Shown piece by piece: positions 1-8,134 of a stretch of 64,000 nucleotides of DNA. The translations under genes and the position numbers were made by a program. The notes beneath the pieces were generated by a model. It saw only the letters and a list, made by a program, of their open reading frames with translations, was not told where the DNA came from and ran no database searches. The stretch's first letter is position 1. Every line of letters starts with the position of its first letter. Source of the stretch: an uncultured Pelagibacteraceae bacterium (GTDB taxonomy: Bacteria; Pseudomonadota; Alphaproteobacteria; Pelagibacterales; Pelagibacteraceae); NCBI GenBank assembly GCA_902559395.1, contig CACEHR010000001.1, positions 273,779 to 337,778 of the forward strand, written 5' to 3'.

Positions 1-303
1 GGTTTCTTTAAAATATTTTTCAAAATTTTACTTCCAATATCAGCACCGATAATTGTGGTAACAGTTATTTGGCAGTTTACTCAAATTTGGAATGACTTTT
101 TATTTGGATCAACCTTTTCATTTGGTGAGGCGGCACCAATTCAAGTTGCTTTAAATAACATGGTTTTATCTAGTACAAGTGTTAAAGAATACAATGTTGA
201 TATGGCATCAGCAATCATAGCAGGGGTGCCTACACTTATTGTGTATGTTTTAGCAGGTAAATATTTTATTAGAGGATTAACTTCAGGAGCAGTGAAAGGA
301 TAA
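1..303 (+). CDS. Carbohydrate ABC transporter permease, C-terminal part (MalG/UgpE type)
   Basis: The reading frame is open from the first base, so this is the 3' end of a gene that begins outside the window. About 100 residues are visible: a membrane helix (ILLPISAPIIVVTVIWQF), a polar stretch WNDFLFG typical of the region after the EAA loop in MalG-family inner-membrane subunits, and a last helix ending in a positively charged tail RGLTSGAVKG. The RGLTxGAVKG ending is a strong family signature for sugar ABC permeases. The ATPase gene starts 3 bases after the stop, so both belong to one operon that imports a sugar or polyol from the periplasm. The substrate cannot be read from this fragment. 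Confidence 0.9.
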   Translation, partial: GFFKIFFKILLPISAPIIVVTVIWQFTQIWNDFLFGSTFSFGEAAPIQVALNNMVLSSTSVKEYNVDMASAIIAGVPTLIVYVLAGKYFIRGLTSGAVKG

Positions 304-305
304 CA

Positions 306-1400
306 ATGAAAACATTAAAAATTGAAGATCTATCAAAAAATTTTGGGTCTACAGAAGTATTAAAAAAAATTAATTTAGAGATAGATGAGGGAAATTTTTT
401 AGTTTTATTAGGTCCTTCAGGATGTGGGAAATCTACATTACTAAACATTATTGCAGGGTTAGAGACAATCAATGAAGGTAACGTTTTTATTGATGATTAC
501 AATGTCAGTAAAGTAGAGCCAAAAGACAGAAATATTGCAATGGTTTTCCAATCTTACGCTTTATATCCCTCAATGAATGTAAGAGAGAATATGATTTTTG
601 GTTTGAAACAAGCAAAGACTTCAAAAGAAAAAATTGAACAACAGTTAGAGAAGGTATCTAAATTTTTACAAGTTGATCAATTGTTAGAAAGAAAACCATC
701 TCAATTGTCTGGAGGACAAAGACAAAGGGTTGCTATTGGAAGAGCATTAGTAAGAGAACCTAGAATATTTTTATTTGATGAACCTCTGTCTAACTTAGAT
801 GCAAAATTAAGAGTTGAGATGAGAAGAGAAATTAAAAAACTTCACCAACAATTAAAAACAACAGTTGTATACGTAACTCACGATCAAACTGAAGCGATGA
901 GTTTAGGGACAAGAATTGCAATTATGAATCATGGCGTTATTCAACAAAATGATACACCTGAAAACATTTACAACAAACCAAGTAACACTTTTGTAGCTGA
1001 TTTTATTGGATCACCATCTATGAATTTAATTAAAGGAAGTTTAAAAGAAAGCTCGGGTGAAATATCTTTTACAGCAAGTGGATCTAATTTTGAAATTCCA
1101 GTAAAAGGATATGAATTTAAAGATAAATCTAATTTAAATAATAAAGAAGTTTTCTTTGGTATAAGACCAGAGCATATTTACTTTAAAAAATCTAATGAAA
1201 GTGATTTTGAAGTTACTTTAAGAGCAGATTTAAGTGAGTATATCGGTCATGAGCAAATAATGACTTTTGATTATGCTAATCAAGAAGTTTTAGCTAAATT
1301 TCCTTCAACAATTAAAATTGAATTAGCAAAAGAAACAAAATTATATTTTGATTTAACTCAAATATCATTATTTGATGCTCAAACTGAGGAGAGAATATAA
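306..1400 (+). CDS. Sugar ABC transporter ATP-binding protein (MalK/UgpC/MsmK type)
   Basis: 364 residues, usual length for the MalK/UgpC family. It energises the permease encoded just upstream. Walker A GPSGCGKST lies near residue 38, the signature LSGGQRQRVAIGRA near 134, Walker B FLFDEPLSNLD near 155 and the switch histidine VTHDQTEAM near 190. The C-terminal third is a TOBE/OB regulatory domain with FFGIRPEHI, as in multi-sugar ATPases that can serve several permeases. The start ATG follows the permease stop by two bases. The SDR gene begins 1 base after the stop. The substrate is probably a sugar or sugar alcohol, given the aldose epimerase and dehydrogenases downstream; this is inference from context. 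Confidence 0.95.
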   Translation: MKTLKIEDLSKNFGSTEVLKKINLEIDEGNFLVLLGPSGCGKSTLLNIIAGLETINEGNVFIDDYNVSKVEPKDRNIAMVFQSYALYPSMNVRENMIFGLKQAKTSKEKIEQQLEKVSKFLQVDQLLERKPSQLSGGQRQRVAIGRALVREPRIFLFDEPLSNLDAKLRVEMRREIKKLHQQLKTTVVYVTHDQTEAMSLGTRIAIMNHGVIQQNDTPENIYNKPSNTFVADFIGSPSMNLIKGSLKESSGEISFTASGSNFEIPVKGYEFKDKSNLNNKEVFFGIRPEHIYFKKSNESDFEVTLRADLSEYIGHEQIMTFDYANQEVLAKFPSTIKIELAKETKLYFDLTQISLFDAQTEERI

Positions 1401-1401
1401 G

Positions 1402-2163
1402 ATGAAAGTTAAATATTCTGATTTAAAAAATAAAAGAGTGTTTATTACTGGTGGTGGTTCAGGCATAGGTGGTTCGATTGTTGAACATTTTTGTGAACAA
1501 GGAAGTGAGGTTTATTTTGTAGATATTGATCTAAAAGAGACAAAAAAACTTTTAAATAAAATTAAAAAAAATAAATTTAGAACTCCAACATTCATTGAAT
1601 GTAATTTGTTAGACATCAATAAATTAGAAAAAACAATTAAAAATATTATTGCAAAAAAAGGTCCAATACATGTTTTAATTAATAATGCAGCCAATGATGA
1701 TAGACACACAACAGATCAGGTGGATGAAAAATATTGGGAAAATAGAATGGCAATCAACTTAAAACATTATTTTTTTGCAGCTAAAGCTGTCGTTAAATCT
1801 ATGAAAAAAATGAAAGCTGGTTCGATTGTAAATTTAAGTTCAGTTTCGTGGATGCTAGGTGAAGGTGATAAAGTTGTTTATGAAACCGCAAAATCTGCAG
1901 TAGTAGGTTTAACTAGATCTTTTGCACAAGAGTATGGGAAATATAATATCAGAACCAATTCAGTAGTCCCTGGATCTATAGCTACTGAAAGACAAATAAA
2001 ACATTGGTTAACACCAAGGTACAAAAAGCTAATTTTAGACAGTCAGGCTTTAAAAAGACAATTAAAACCTAATGATGTTGCTCAAATGGTAATGTTTTTA
2101 GCATCAGATCAATCATCTGGATGTACAAAACAAAGCTTTATTGTTGATGGTGGTATAACTTGA
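1402..2163 (+). CDS. SDR family oxidoreductase, probable sugar dehydrogenase
   Basis: Classical short-chain dehydrogenase of about 253 residues. I chose the ATG at 1402, preceded by GAGGAG, rather than the in-frame ATG at 1372, which would overlap the ATPase gene by 29 bases. Rossmann motif GGGSGIGG is at the N-terminus, NNAA near residue 90, a serine in NLSSVSW near 140 and the catalytic YETAK near 155-160; VVPGSIATE and FIVDGG close the fold. In this operon, beside a sugar ABC transporter and an aldose epimerase, oxidation of an aldose to its lactone is the likeliest role, as in galactose, arabinose or fucose dehydrogenases of SDR type. The exact sugar is not determined. Confidence 0.85.
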   Translation: MKVKYSDLKNKRVFITGGGSGIGGSIVEHFCEQGSEVYFVDIDLKETKKLLNKIKKNKFRTPTFIECNLLDINKLEKTIKNIIAKKGPIHVLINNAANDDRHTTDQVDEKYWENRMAINLKHYFFAAKAVVKSMKKMKAGSIVNLSSVSWMLGEGDKVVYETAKSAVVGLTRSFAQEYGKYNIRTNSVVPGSIATERQIKHWLTPRYKKLILDSQALKRQLKPNDVAQMVMFLASDQSSGCTKQSFIVDGGIT

Positions 2164-2168
2164 TCTAG

Positions 2169-3137
2169 GTGAAAGTTAAAAGTTCTACAATTCAAAATAA
2201 ATTTCTACGAGTTCAAACTCTTAATTACGGCGCTAGTCTTTTTGAAGTTTATCACAAGAAAAAGAAAATAAATTTAATTTTAAACTTAGGATCAAAACAA
2301 AACTATCGATATAAACATCCAAGTGTTGGATCTACTTGTGGAAGATATGCGGGTAGAATTTCCAATGCAAAATTTAAGATAGGTAATAAAAAATATAATT
2401 TAAATGCAAATGAGGGAAAAAATATACTGCATGGTGGTAAAGTTGGTTTCTCAATTCTCCCATGGAAAAAATTAAATCAAACAAAAGATAAAGTAGTATA
2501 TCAAATTCATTCAGCAAATGACGATCAAGGCTTTCCGGGAGATCTTGTTGTCAATTGTACTTATCAATTAATAAATAAATATCTATTTATAAAATATGAA
2601 TATAAATCCAATAAAAGCACTCATGTTAATTTAACTAATCATAGTTATTGGAACTTAGAAAAAAATAAAAAAAAAATGATTTATAGTCATGAATTAAAAT
2701 TGAACTCATATAAATATCTTCAAATAAATAAAAATTTAATTCCAACTGGTAGATTTAAAAATGTAAACAAATCTACTTACGATTTTTCAAATTTTCAAAA
2801 CATTAGAAAAAAATTAGATTATTTTAAAAATAAAAAGCTTAATATTAAATTTAAAGGTTTTGATAACACTTTTGTTGTAAAGAAAAATATTAGAAATTAT
2901 GTTGGAACTTTAAAAAATAATAATACTAATATTCAAGTTGATTTTTTTTCAAATTTACCCGGTGTTCAACTTTATTCAGCACAAAATCTAAATTACAAAA
3001 AAAAATTATTTCCCTATCAAGGTATTTGTTTAGAAACACAATATTTTCCTGATGCTCCTAATAAAAAAAATTTTCCTAGTACTTTAATTAAACCTAATAA
3101 AAGGTATACATGCTTTACAAAAATTAAAATTAATTAA
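2169..3137 (+). CDS. galM: Aldose 1-epimerase
   Basis: 322 residues starting at a GTG six bases after the SDR stop. It interconverts alpha and beta anomers of aldoses in the cytoplasm. Family signposts are visible: GRYAGRISNAKF with the following N.GKNILHGG (substrate-binding region), the catalytic histidine in LTNHSYWNL near residue 155, and the catalytic base glutamate in GICLETQYFPDAPN near residue 290. The protein is unusually lysine- and asparagine-rich, as expected for an AT-rich genome. Placement between an SDR dehydrogenase and a Gfo/Idh enzyme suggests it supplies the anomer used by one of these dehydrogenases. Family assignment is solid; the preferred sugar is unknown. Confidence 0.9.
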   Translation: MKVKSSTIQNKFLRVQTLNYGASLFEVYHKKKKINLILNLGSKQNYRYKHPSVGSTCGRYAGRISNAKFKIGNKKYNLNANEGKNILHGGKVGFSILPWKKLNQTKDKVVYQIHSANDDQGFPGDLVVNCTYQLINKYLFIKYEYKSNKSTHVNLTNHSYWNLEKNKKKMIYSHELKLNSYKYLQINKNLIPTGRFKNVNKSTYDFSNFQNIRKKLDYFKNKKLNIKFKGFDNTFVVKKNIRNYVGTLKNNNTNIQVDFFSNLPGVQLYSAQNLNYKKKLFPYQGICLETQYFPDAPNKKNFPSTLIKPNKRYTCFTKIKIN

Positions 3138-3140
3138 TTT

Positions 3141-4178
3141 ATGAGTAAAAAAATTAATATCTCTATAGTTGGAACAGGATTAATGGGTTTGCAACACATT
3201 AAAGCCATTAAAAAATCAAAAAAAGCAAATCTTCATTCAATAGTAGATATTAGCAATAACGCTAAAAATTTATCAAAAAAATATAAAATCCCATTATATT
3301 CAAATGTATCAGAGCTTTTAAATTCAAAAAAACTAGATGCTGTAATAGTTGCTACTCCTAATCAATTGCATGAAAAACATACAGTAAGTTTTTTAAAAAA
3401 TAAAATACCTGTTCTGTTAGAAAAACCTATTTCAGATAACATTCAATCTGCGAAAAAAATTATAAGTAGTGCTAATAAGAATAAAACACCATTATTGATT
3501 GGATATCATCGTCGGCACAATTCTATAGTCTCTAAAGTAAAAGACATTATTAACAAAGGTAAATTGGGCAAAATCGTCTCCGCAAATGTTTTGTGTTGGT
3601 TGTACAAACACAAAGCTTATTACAATGAAAAATGGAGAGTTAGGAAAGGTGGGGGGCCTTTAGGAATTAATTTAGTGCATGACATTGATATGATTTGTTA
3701 TTTATTGGGTTCAATAAAATATGTGCAAGCATTTACAACAAATAAAACTAGAAAATTCCAAGTGGAGGATACAGCTACAATTAGCTTGATTTTTAATTCA
3801 GGAGCACTTTGTACGCTAAATTTGTCAGATACAATTGTTGCACCGTGGAGTTATGAATTAACTGCTGGAGAAAATCCTGCATACCCAATTACCAACCAAT
3901 CTGCTTACATGATTGGAGGTACCAAGGGTTCTTTACAGTTTCCCAATCTTAAATATTGGTTTTATAAAAAAGAAAGAAGTTGGTGGAATAAAATTTTTGT
4001 TAATGAAGATAAAAACAAAAAAGATGACAATACATTAGTAAATCAAATTGATCATTTTGCTGATGTTGTCGCAAAAAAAGCTAAACCAAAAGTAAATGGA
4101 AATGATGGTTTAATCTCTCTTAAAATTTTTGCCGCTATAACTAAAAGTGCAAAAACTGGAAAAAAAATTAAAATTTAA
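3141..4178 (+). CDS. Gfo/Idh/MocA family oxidoreductase
   Basis: 345 residues. The N-terminal NAD(P)-binding fold starts with VGTGLMGLQHIKAI; the family motif EKP (LLEKPIS) is near residue 95, YHRRHN near 122 and the catalytic-region histidine/aspartate pair NLVHDIDM near 178. These mark the family of inositol, glucose-fructose and related sugar dehydrogenases. It starts 3 bases after galM and is the last gene of the sugar operon. Its stop overlaps the stop of the convergent dehydrogenase gene at 4175 by 4 bases. Likely acts on a cyclic polyol or sugar taken up by the ABC transporter; the substrate is inference. Confidence 0.88.
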   Translation: MSKKINISIVGTGLMGLQHIKAIKKSKKANLHSIVDISNNAKNLSKKYKIPLYSNVSELLNSKKLDAVIVATPNQLHEKHTVSFLKNKIPVLLEKPISDNIQSAKKIISSANKNKTPLLIGYHRRHNSIVSKVKDIINKGKLGKIVSANVLCWLYKHKAYYNEKWRVRKGGGPLGINLVHDIDMICYLLGSIKYVQAFTTNKTRKFQVEDTATISLIFNSGALCTLNLSDTIVAPWSYELTAGENPAYPITNQSAYMIGGTKGSLQFPNLKYWFYKKERSWWNKIFVNEDKNKKDDNTLVNQIDHFADVVAKKAKPKVNGNDGLISLKIFAAITKSAKTGKKIKI

Positions 4179-5239
4179 AGATTAGCTAAAATCGAATTAG
4201 AAGATTTGATAGTATCAGCATCACCCCCTAAATCTTTAGTTCTATTACTTTTATCACTTAAAGATTTTTCAATTGCTTCAACTATTGAATTAGATGCTTC
4301 TTTTTCCCCTAAATAATCTAGCATCATTGCTCCAGACCAAATTTGTCCTACAGGATTAGCAATTCCTTTTCCTGCAATATCAGGGGCAGAACCGTGAACT
4401 GGTTCAAACAAAGATGGAAATTTATTTTCTGGATTAATATTTCCAGAGGGAGCAATTCCAATTGTTCCTGTGCAAGCAGGTCCTAAATCTGAAAGAATAT
4501 CTCCAAATAAATTCGATGCTACTACAACATCAAACCATTCAGGATTGAGCACAAATCTAGCAACTAAAATATCAATATGAAATTGATCTGTTTCAATTTC
4601 AGAATAGTTTTTTTTCATTTCATTAAATCGTTCATCCCAAAAAGGCATAGTAATTGAAATTCCGTTTGATTTTGTTGCATTTGTTAATTTTTTTCTTTTT
4701 CGTTTTTTAGCTAATTCAAAAGCAAATTTCTGAACTCTGTCTATTCCATGTGCCGACATGATAGTTTCTTGAATTGCAATTTCTCTATCGGTATTTTTAT
4801 ACATTCTTCCGCCTACAGTAGAATATTCTCCCTCTGTATTCTCTCTAACAATCAACATATCGATATCACCAGGTTTTTTGTTGGCTAGAGGAGGATTAAT
4901 ACCAGGGAAAAGTTTTACGGGTCTAAGATTTATGTATTGATCAAATTCTCTTCTAAACTGAAGTAAGGATCCCCATAAAGAAATATGATCTGGTACTCTA
5001 TCTGGCATACCGACTGCTCCAAAAAATATAGCATCATGTTTTTCTAATTTTTCTTTCCAATCATCAGGAAGCATTTTTCCATGTTTCTCGTAATAATCAC
5101 AGGAAGCAAAATCATATTCTGTAAAATTTATTTTAAATTGATGTTTTAAAGCAACATCTTTTAAAACTTTTAAGCCTTCAGGTAACACCTCTTTACCAAT
5201 CCCGTCACCAGCTATTGAAGCAATGTTATATTCTTTCAT
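4175..5239 (-). CDS. Tartrate dehydrogenase / D-malate dehydrogenase (IPMDH family)
   Basis: About 354 residues. I chose the ATG ending at 5239 rather than the upstream TTG at 5260 because the family begins with a short MKxYxIAxIxGDGIG strand. The PDHISLWGSLLQFRR segment is the signature separating tartrate/D-malate dehydrogenases (TtuC/DmlA) from isopropylmalate dehydrogenase. VRENTEGEYS, the metal-binding aspartates in SNLFGDILSDLG, and the nucleotide loop EPVHGSAPDIAG are all present. The expected reaction is Mn2+/NAD-dependent oxidative decarboxylation of D-malate (to pyruvate) or oxidation of tartrate. It is a single gene convergent with the sugar operon, so its physiological substrate is not shown by context. 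Confidence 0.85.
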   Translation of the reverse strand: MKEYNIASIAGDGIGKEVLPEGLKVLKDVALKHQFKINFTEYDFASCDYYEKHGKMLPDDWKEKLEKHDAIFFGAVGMPDRVPDHISLWGSLLQFRREFDQYINLRPVKLFPGINPPLANKKPGDIDMLIVRENTEGEYSTVGGRMYKNTDREIAIQETIMSAHGIDRVQKFAFELAKKRKRKKLTNATKSNGISITMPFWDERFNEMKKNYSEIETDQFHIDILVARFVLNPEWFDVVVASNLFGDILSDLGPACTGTIGIAPSGNINPENKFPSLFEPVHGSAPDIAGKGIANPVGQIWSGAMMLDYLGEKEASNSIVEAIEKSLSDKSNRTKDLGGDADTIKSSNSILANL

Positions 5240-5343
5240 TAGTTGATTTTTATACTGCAAAATATCAATAAATTACATTGTTAAATTAATATTAAATTTT
5301 AAACCTTCATTGTTTTGACATATTTTTTTTGCTAACTTTGCTT

Positions 5344-5853
5344 ATGAAAAAAATAATCCTACTTGCTTTATTTAGTTTATTATTTTTCACAAATTCAAAT
5401 GCAGCATGTGACGATCCTTTAACAGAAGGTGTTGATTATTCTAATTGTAGATTCTCAGACTCACAAGATTTACAAGGAAGTTATCTTCCAAATTCAAATC
5501 TTTCTTTTGCAAGTTTTATTCAAGTAAACTTTGACAAAAGTATTATGATGACTTCAAATCTATCTTTTGGAACTTTTCCAGAGTCTACCTTTGTAAGAGC
5601 CAATCTTTATGAATCTGTTTCTATTGGCGCAAATTTTGAAAAAACTAATTTTACAGGAGCCAACTTAACTAGAGTTGATTTTATGGGAGCAACTTTAATC
5701 GAAGCAAATTTTCAAAACTCTAATTTGATGGAAGCTAACTTTACTTCTTCTAACATCACCAATGCTAATTTTGATGGAGCTAATTTAACTGGAGCAACGT
5801 GGACTAATGGTCAAACTTGCGGCCCAGAGTCTATTGGTACCTGTAAAAAATAA
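5344..5853 (+). CDS. Exported pentapeptide-repeat protein
   Basis: 169 residues using the ATG at 5344; an in-frame TTG at 5329 is less likely because the ATG begins directly with a signal peptide (MKKIILLALFSLLFF, cleavage near NSNAA). The mature part has a two-cysteine head (ACDDP...NCRF) and then repeats of the A(N/D)Lxx type from about residue 55 to 150, for example GANFE, GANLT, EANFQ and GANLTGATW. Such repeats build a right-handed quadrilateral beta-helix. It ends with a further cysteine pair (TCGPES...TCKK). The role is unknown; periplasmic location is inferred from the signal peptide. The next small gene starts 3 bases downstream. Confidence 0.85.
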   Translation: MKKIILLALFSLLFFTNSNAACDDPLTEGVDYSNCRFSDSQDLQGSYLPNSNLSFASFIQVNFDKSIMMTSNLSFGTFPESTFVRANLYESVSIGANFEKTNFTGANLTRVDFMGATLIEANFQNSNLMEANFTSSNITNANFDGANLTGATWTNGQTCGPESIGTCKK

Positions 5854-5856
5854 TTA

Positions 5857-6150
5857 ATGAATACTTCAGTAAATACTGATGATGTTATCTTTAATTTTTT
5901 TAAACAAATTTGTGATGAAAAAGATGATCAAAAATGTGTTGAGCTTGGAAACGAATGGATAAAGGCAATGGAAACAAATTTGTCTGAAATGGAGAAAAAC
6001 TTAAATGGAGCTGACAAATTAAAGCATAAAGATGATATTCAAAGTAACAGAAATCATCTGGATAGCATGAAGAACAAAACATCATCTGAGTGGAGAGAGT
6101 ACGCAACTCAATGCATGATTGAAATAATGAATCATAAGAGTCAAAAATAA
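5857..6150 (+). CDS. Hypothetical small helical protein
   Basis: 97 residues. No signal peptide or membrane segment; the sequence is charged and probably all-helical, with three cysteines (KQICDEKD, QKCVEL, TQCMIE) and a run of Lys/Asp/Asn residues. It begins at an ATG 3 bases after the pentapeptide-repeat gene, so the two are probably co-transcribed. I do not recognise a family. The in-frame length, the ordinary local codon use and the tight spacing make it a credible gene. The downstream gap (6151-6206) separates it from the TPP riboswitch and contains no clear terminator. Confidence 0.65.
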   Translation: MNTSVNTDDVIFNFFKQICDEKDDQKCVELGNEWIKAMETNLSEMEKNLNGADKLKHKDDIQSNRNHLDSMKNKTSSEWREYATQCMIEIMNHKSQK

Positions 6151-6206
6151 TTTAAGAAATATTTTTTAAATCACTAGCCATATCGATTAATATAATATAA
6201 AGATTA

Positions 6207-6276
6207 TTTATAGGGGTGTCTTAACAGACTGAGATCATACCCTAAGAACCTGTCCGGTAATTCAGAAAGGGATAAA
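6207..6276 (+). promoter_or_regulatory. TPP (thiamin pyrophosphate) riboswitch
   Basis: The conserved THI-element blocks appear in order: GGGGTGTC, a small stem GTCT/AGAC, CTGAGA, ACCC, GAACCTG, CCGGTAAT and AGGGA. A short P1 helix can form between TTTAT (6207-6211) and ATAAA (6272-6276), ending immediately before the start codon at 6277. The AGGGA at the aptamer's 3' side is also the only Shine-Dalgarno-like sequence. Ligand binding would therefore hide the ribosome site directly, giving translational repression. The placement before a sodium:solute symporter matches what is known for ThiV in SAR11. Confidence 0.93.
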
Positions 6277-7716
6277 ATGGATAAAACATATTTTTTAACT
6301 CAATCAACTTCATTAATATTAGTGATTGCAATTAGTTTAATATTTGCTTTTTTAGGAATTCTTCATTCTAAAAAATTTACAGGAATTAATAATTATTTAA
6401 CTGCAAATAGAAACATTGGTTTATTTTCACTTACTACAAGTCTTGTAGCATCAGCTTTAGGTGCTTGGATTTTATTTGGTCCAGTTGCAGCTGCAACCTG
6501 GGGCGGGGTAGGTGCTGTTATTGGTTATGCATTAGGCACAGCTTTTCCAATGATTTTCTTAATTTATTTTGGAAAAAAAATTAGAAATGAGTTTCCAAAA
6601 GGATCTTCTTTAGTTGAGTTTATGAGAAAGAAATTTGGCAAAAGTCTTTTTAAGCTAATTTTGTTAATGACAATCTTTTATATGTTCATTTTTCTTTGTG
6701 CAGAAGTAACAGCAGTTGCTGTATTAATTAACTACATATCAGGAACAGAATTATGGATTACAGCATTAATAGTCTTGGCAGCTACCTTAAGCTATACACT
6801 ATATGGAGGATTAAGAGCCTCAATATTTACTGATAATATTCAAATGATTGTAATTGGTGTTTTATTATTTATTTTGGTTTCAATTATTAGTTCATCTTCA
6901 GGAGATAATTTTTCTTTTTCTTTAATTAATGAGAAAAACCCTCAACTAATAAGTTCAAGTTATGTTCCAGGATATACTGCTGGATTAACTTTCTTTATAG
7001 CAGTTGCAGCAACTAATTTATTTCATCAAGGAAATTGGCAAAGAGTATATGCAGCAAAAGATTATCAAACATTAAAAAATGGTTTGATAATTTCTTTCTT
7101 TATTATTGTTCCAATAGTTTTCTTAATGGGTTTTATTGGAATGGTTTCATTTTCAATGGATCCATCTATTAGACCTGATTTAGGATTTTTTAGTTTATTG
7201 TTAAAAGATCAAAAAGAAATTTTATCCTTATTAATCATTATCCTTGGTCTTGCATTAACAATTTCTACTGTTGATACTTTGGTTAATGCTATTTCTAGTT
7301 TATTTGTAGTCGATGGCAAAGCAACTTTTAATTTAGATAAAAAAACTGATTACTTTAAAATATCTAAATATTTCATTTTAATCTTATCCGTAATTGCATT
7401 TGGTGTTGCTTCAAAAGGATTTGATATTTTATATTTATTCCTTCTTGCAGATCTCTTTTGTTGTGCGTTTGTAGTGACTGTTTTTTATAGTTTCTATAAT
7501 AAGGTAGATGAAAAAACTGCTTATATTTCAATTATAATTGGTTTAGTTGCTGGATTTTTAATGTTTCCATTTCCAGATTTTTCTAAAAGTTTGTTAGTTG
7601 GAGTATTTTTGTCAAAAGACTTGTTTTCACCTTTTATAGCTCAATCTTTATTATTTTTATCTTTTTTAACCGCAACATTTTTGCCTGCAATAATTTTAAA
7701 AATTAAATTTAGATAG
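6277..7716 (+). CDS. thiV: Sodium:solute symporter ThiV, putative HMP (thiamin pyrimidine) transporter
   Basis: 479 residues with about 13 hydrophobic helices of the sodium:solute symporter (SSS) family. Family features: NNYLTANRNIG after the first helix, SALGAWILFGP in the second, and a long GLALTISTVDTLVNAISSLFVVD segment near residue 330 contributing to sodium binding. It sits directly under a TPP riboswitch, so expression responds to thiamin status. SAR11 cells are known to need the pyrimidine moiety HMP, and this riboswitch-controlled symporter (ThiV) has been proposed as its importer; the assignment here is by family plus riboswitch. Its end overlaps the convergent thioredoxin-like gene by 8 bases. 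Confidence 0.85.
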   Translation: MDKTYFLTQSTSLILVIAISLIFAFLGILHSKKFTGINNYLTANRNIGLFSLTTSLVASALGAWILFGPVAAATWGGVGAVIGYALGTAFPMIFLIYFGKKIRNEFPKGSSLVEFMRKKFGKSLFKLILLMTIFYMFIFLCAEVTAVAVLINYISGTELWITALIVLAATLSYTLYGGLRASIFTDNIQMIVIGVLLFILVSIISSSSGDNFSFSLINEKNPQLISSSYVPGYTAGLTFFIAVAATNLFHQGNWQRVYAAKDYQTLKNGLIISFFIIVPIVFLMGFIGMVSFSMDPSIRPDLGFFSLLLKDQKEILSLLIIILGLALTISTVDTLVNAISSLFVVDGKATFNLDKKTDYFKISKYFILILSVIAFGVASKGFDILYLFLLADLFCCAFVVTVFYSFYNKVDEKTAYISIIIGLVAGFLMFPFPDFSKSLLVGVFLSKDLFSPFIAQSLLFLSFLTATFLPAIILKIKFR

Positions 7717-8077
7717 AGGATTTTAAAGCATCATAAATTAGTTCTTTAGTGGTCTCACCAATGCTTCTGTAAACTTCTTTATTGTCTTTAAAAATTAAAA
7801 GTGTTGTTTGATATTGAACGTTAAAAAATTTAGCAATTTCTTTATTTGTTACATCAAAAGCAAAGTACTCCATATTCTCAAAATCATTTTTTGCTTTTTC
7901 AAGAACTTTCATTTGGCTAGCACAAGAAGTACAATATTTAATCCAAGAACTAACCACCACAACTTTTCCTTCCAATAATGCTTTGTCGAATAACTCTTTA
8001 CTATAAGTGGTTTCTTTTCCATTTGCCTTGGTGCTAAATGCTAATACAAAACAGATAAATACTAAAAATTTTTTCAT
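7709..8077 (-). CDS. Exported thioredoxin-fold protein
   Basis: 122 residues with an N-terminal signal peptide (MKKFLVFICFVLAFSTKANG). The redox motif is CTSC in SWIKYCTSCASQMKVLEKAK near residue 50, and FNVQYQTTLLIF supplies the strand and loop usually containing cis-proline, although here the proline is replaced (QTT rather than TPT). It is probably a periplasmic thiol oxidoreductase or redox sensor. It is transcribed convergently to thiV. The shortness relative to DsbD C-terminal domains or TlpA proteins and the changed loop before the second strand make the exact subfamily uncertain. Confidence 0.75.
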   Translation of the reverse strand: MKKFLVFICFVLAFSTKANGKETTYSKELFDKALLEGKVVVVSSWIKYCTSCASQMKVLEKAKNDFENMEYFAFDVTNKEIAKFFNVQYQTTLLIFKDNKEVYRSIGETTKELIYDALKSSI

Positions 8078-8134
8078 TAAACCAAAATTAAGGTAAATTT
8101 TAATTTATTGTAATACTATAAATTGTCTCTATAT

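Noticed and set aside
1372..1401. Longer N-terminus for the SDR gene starting at 1372
   Set aside because: It would overlap the ATPase gene by 29 bases, adds residues not found in SDR proteins, and the ATG at 1402 has a good GAGGAG site.
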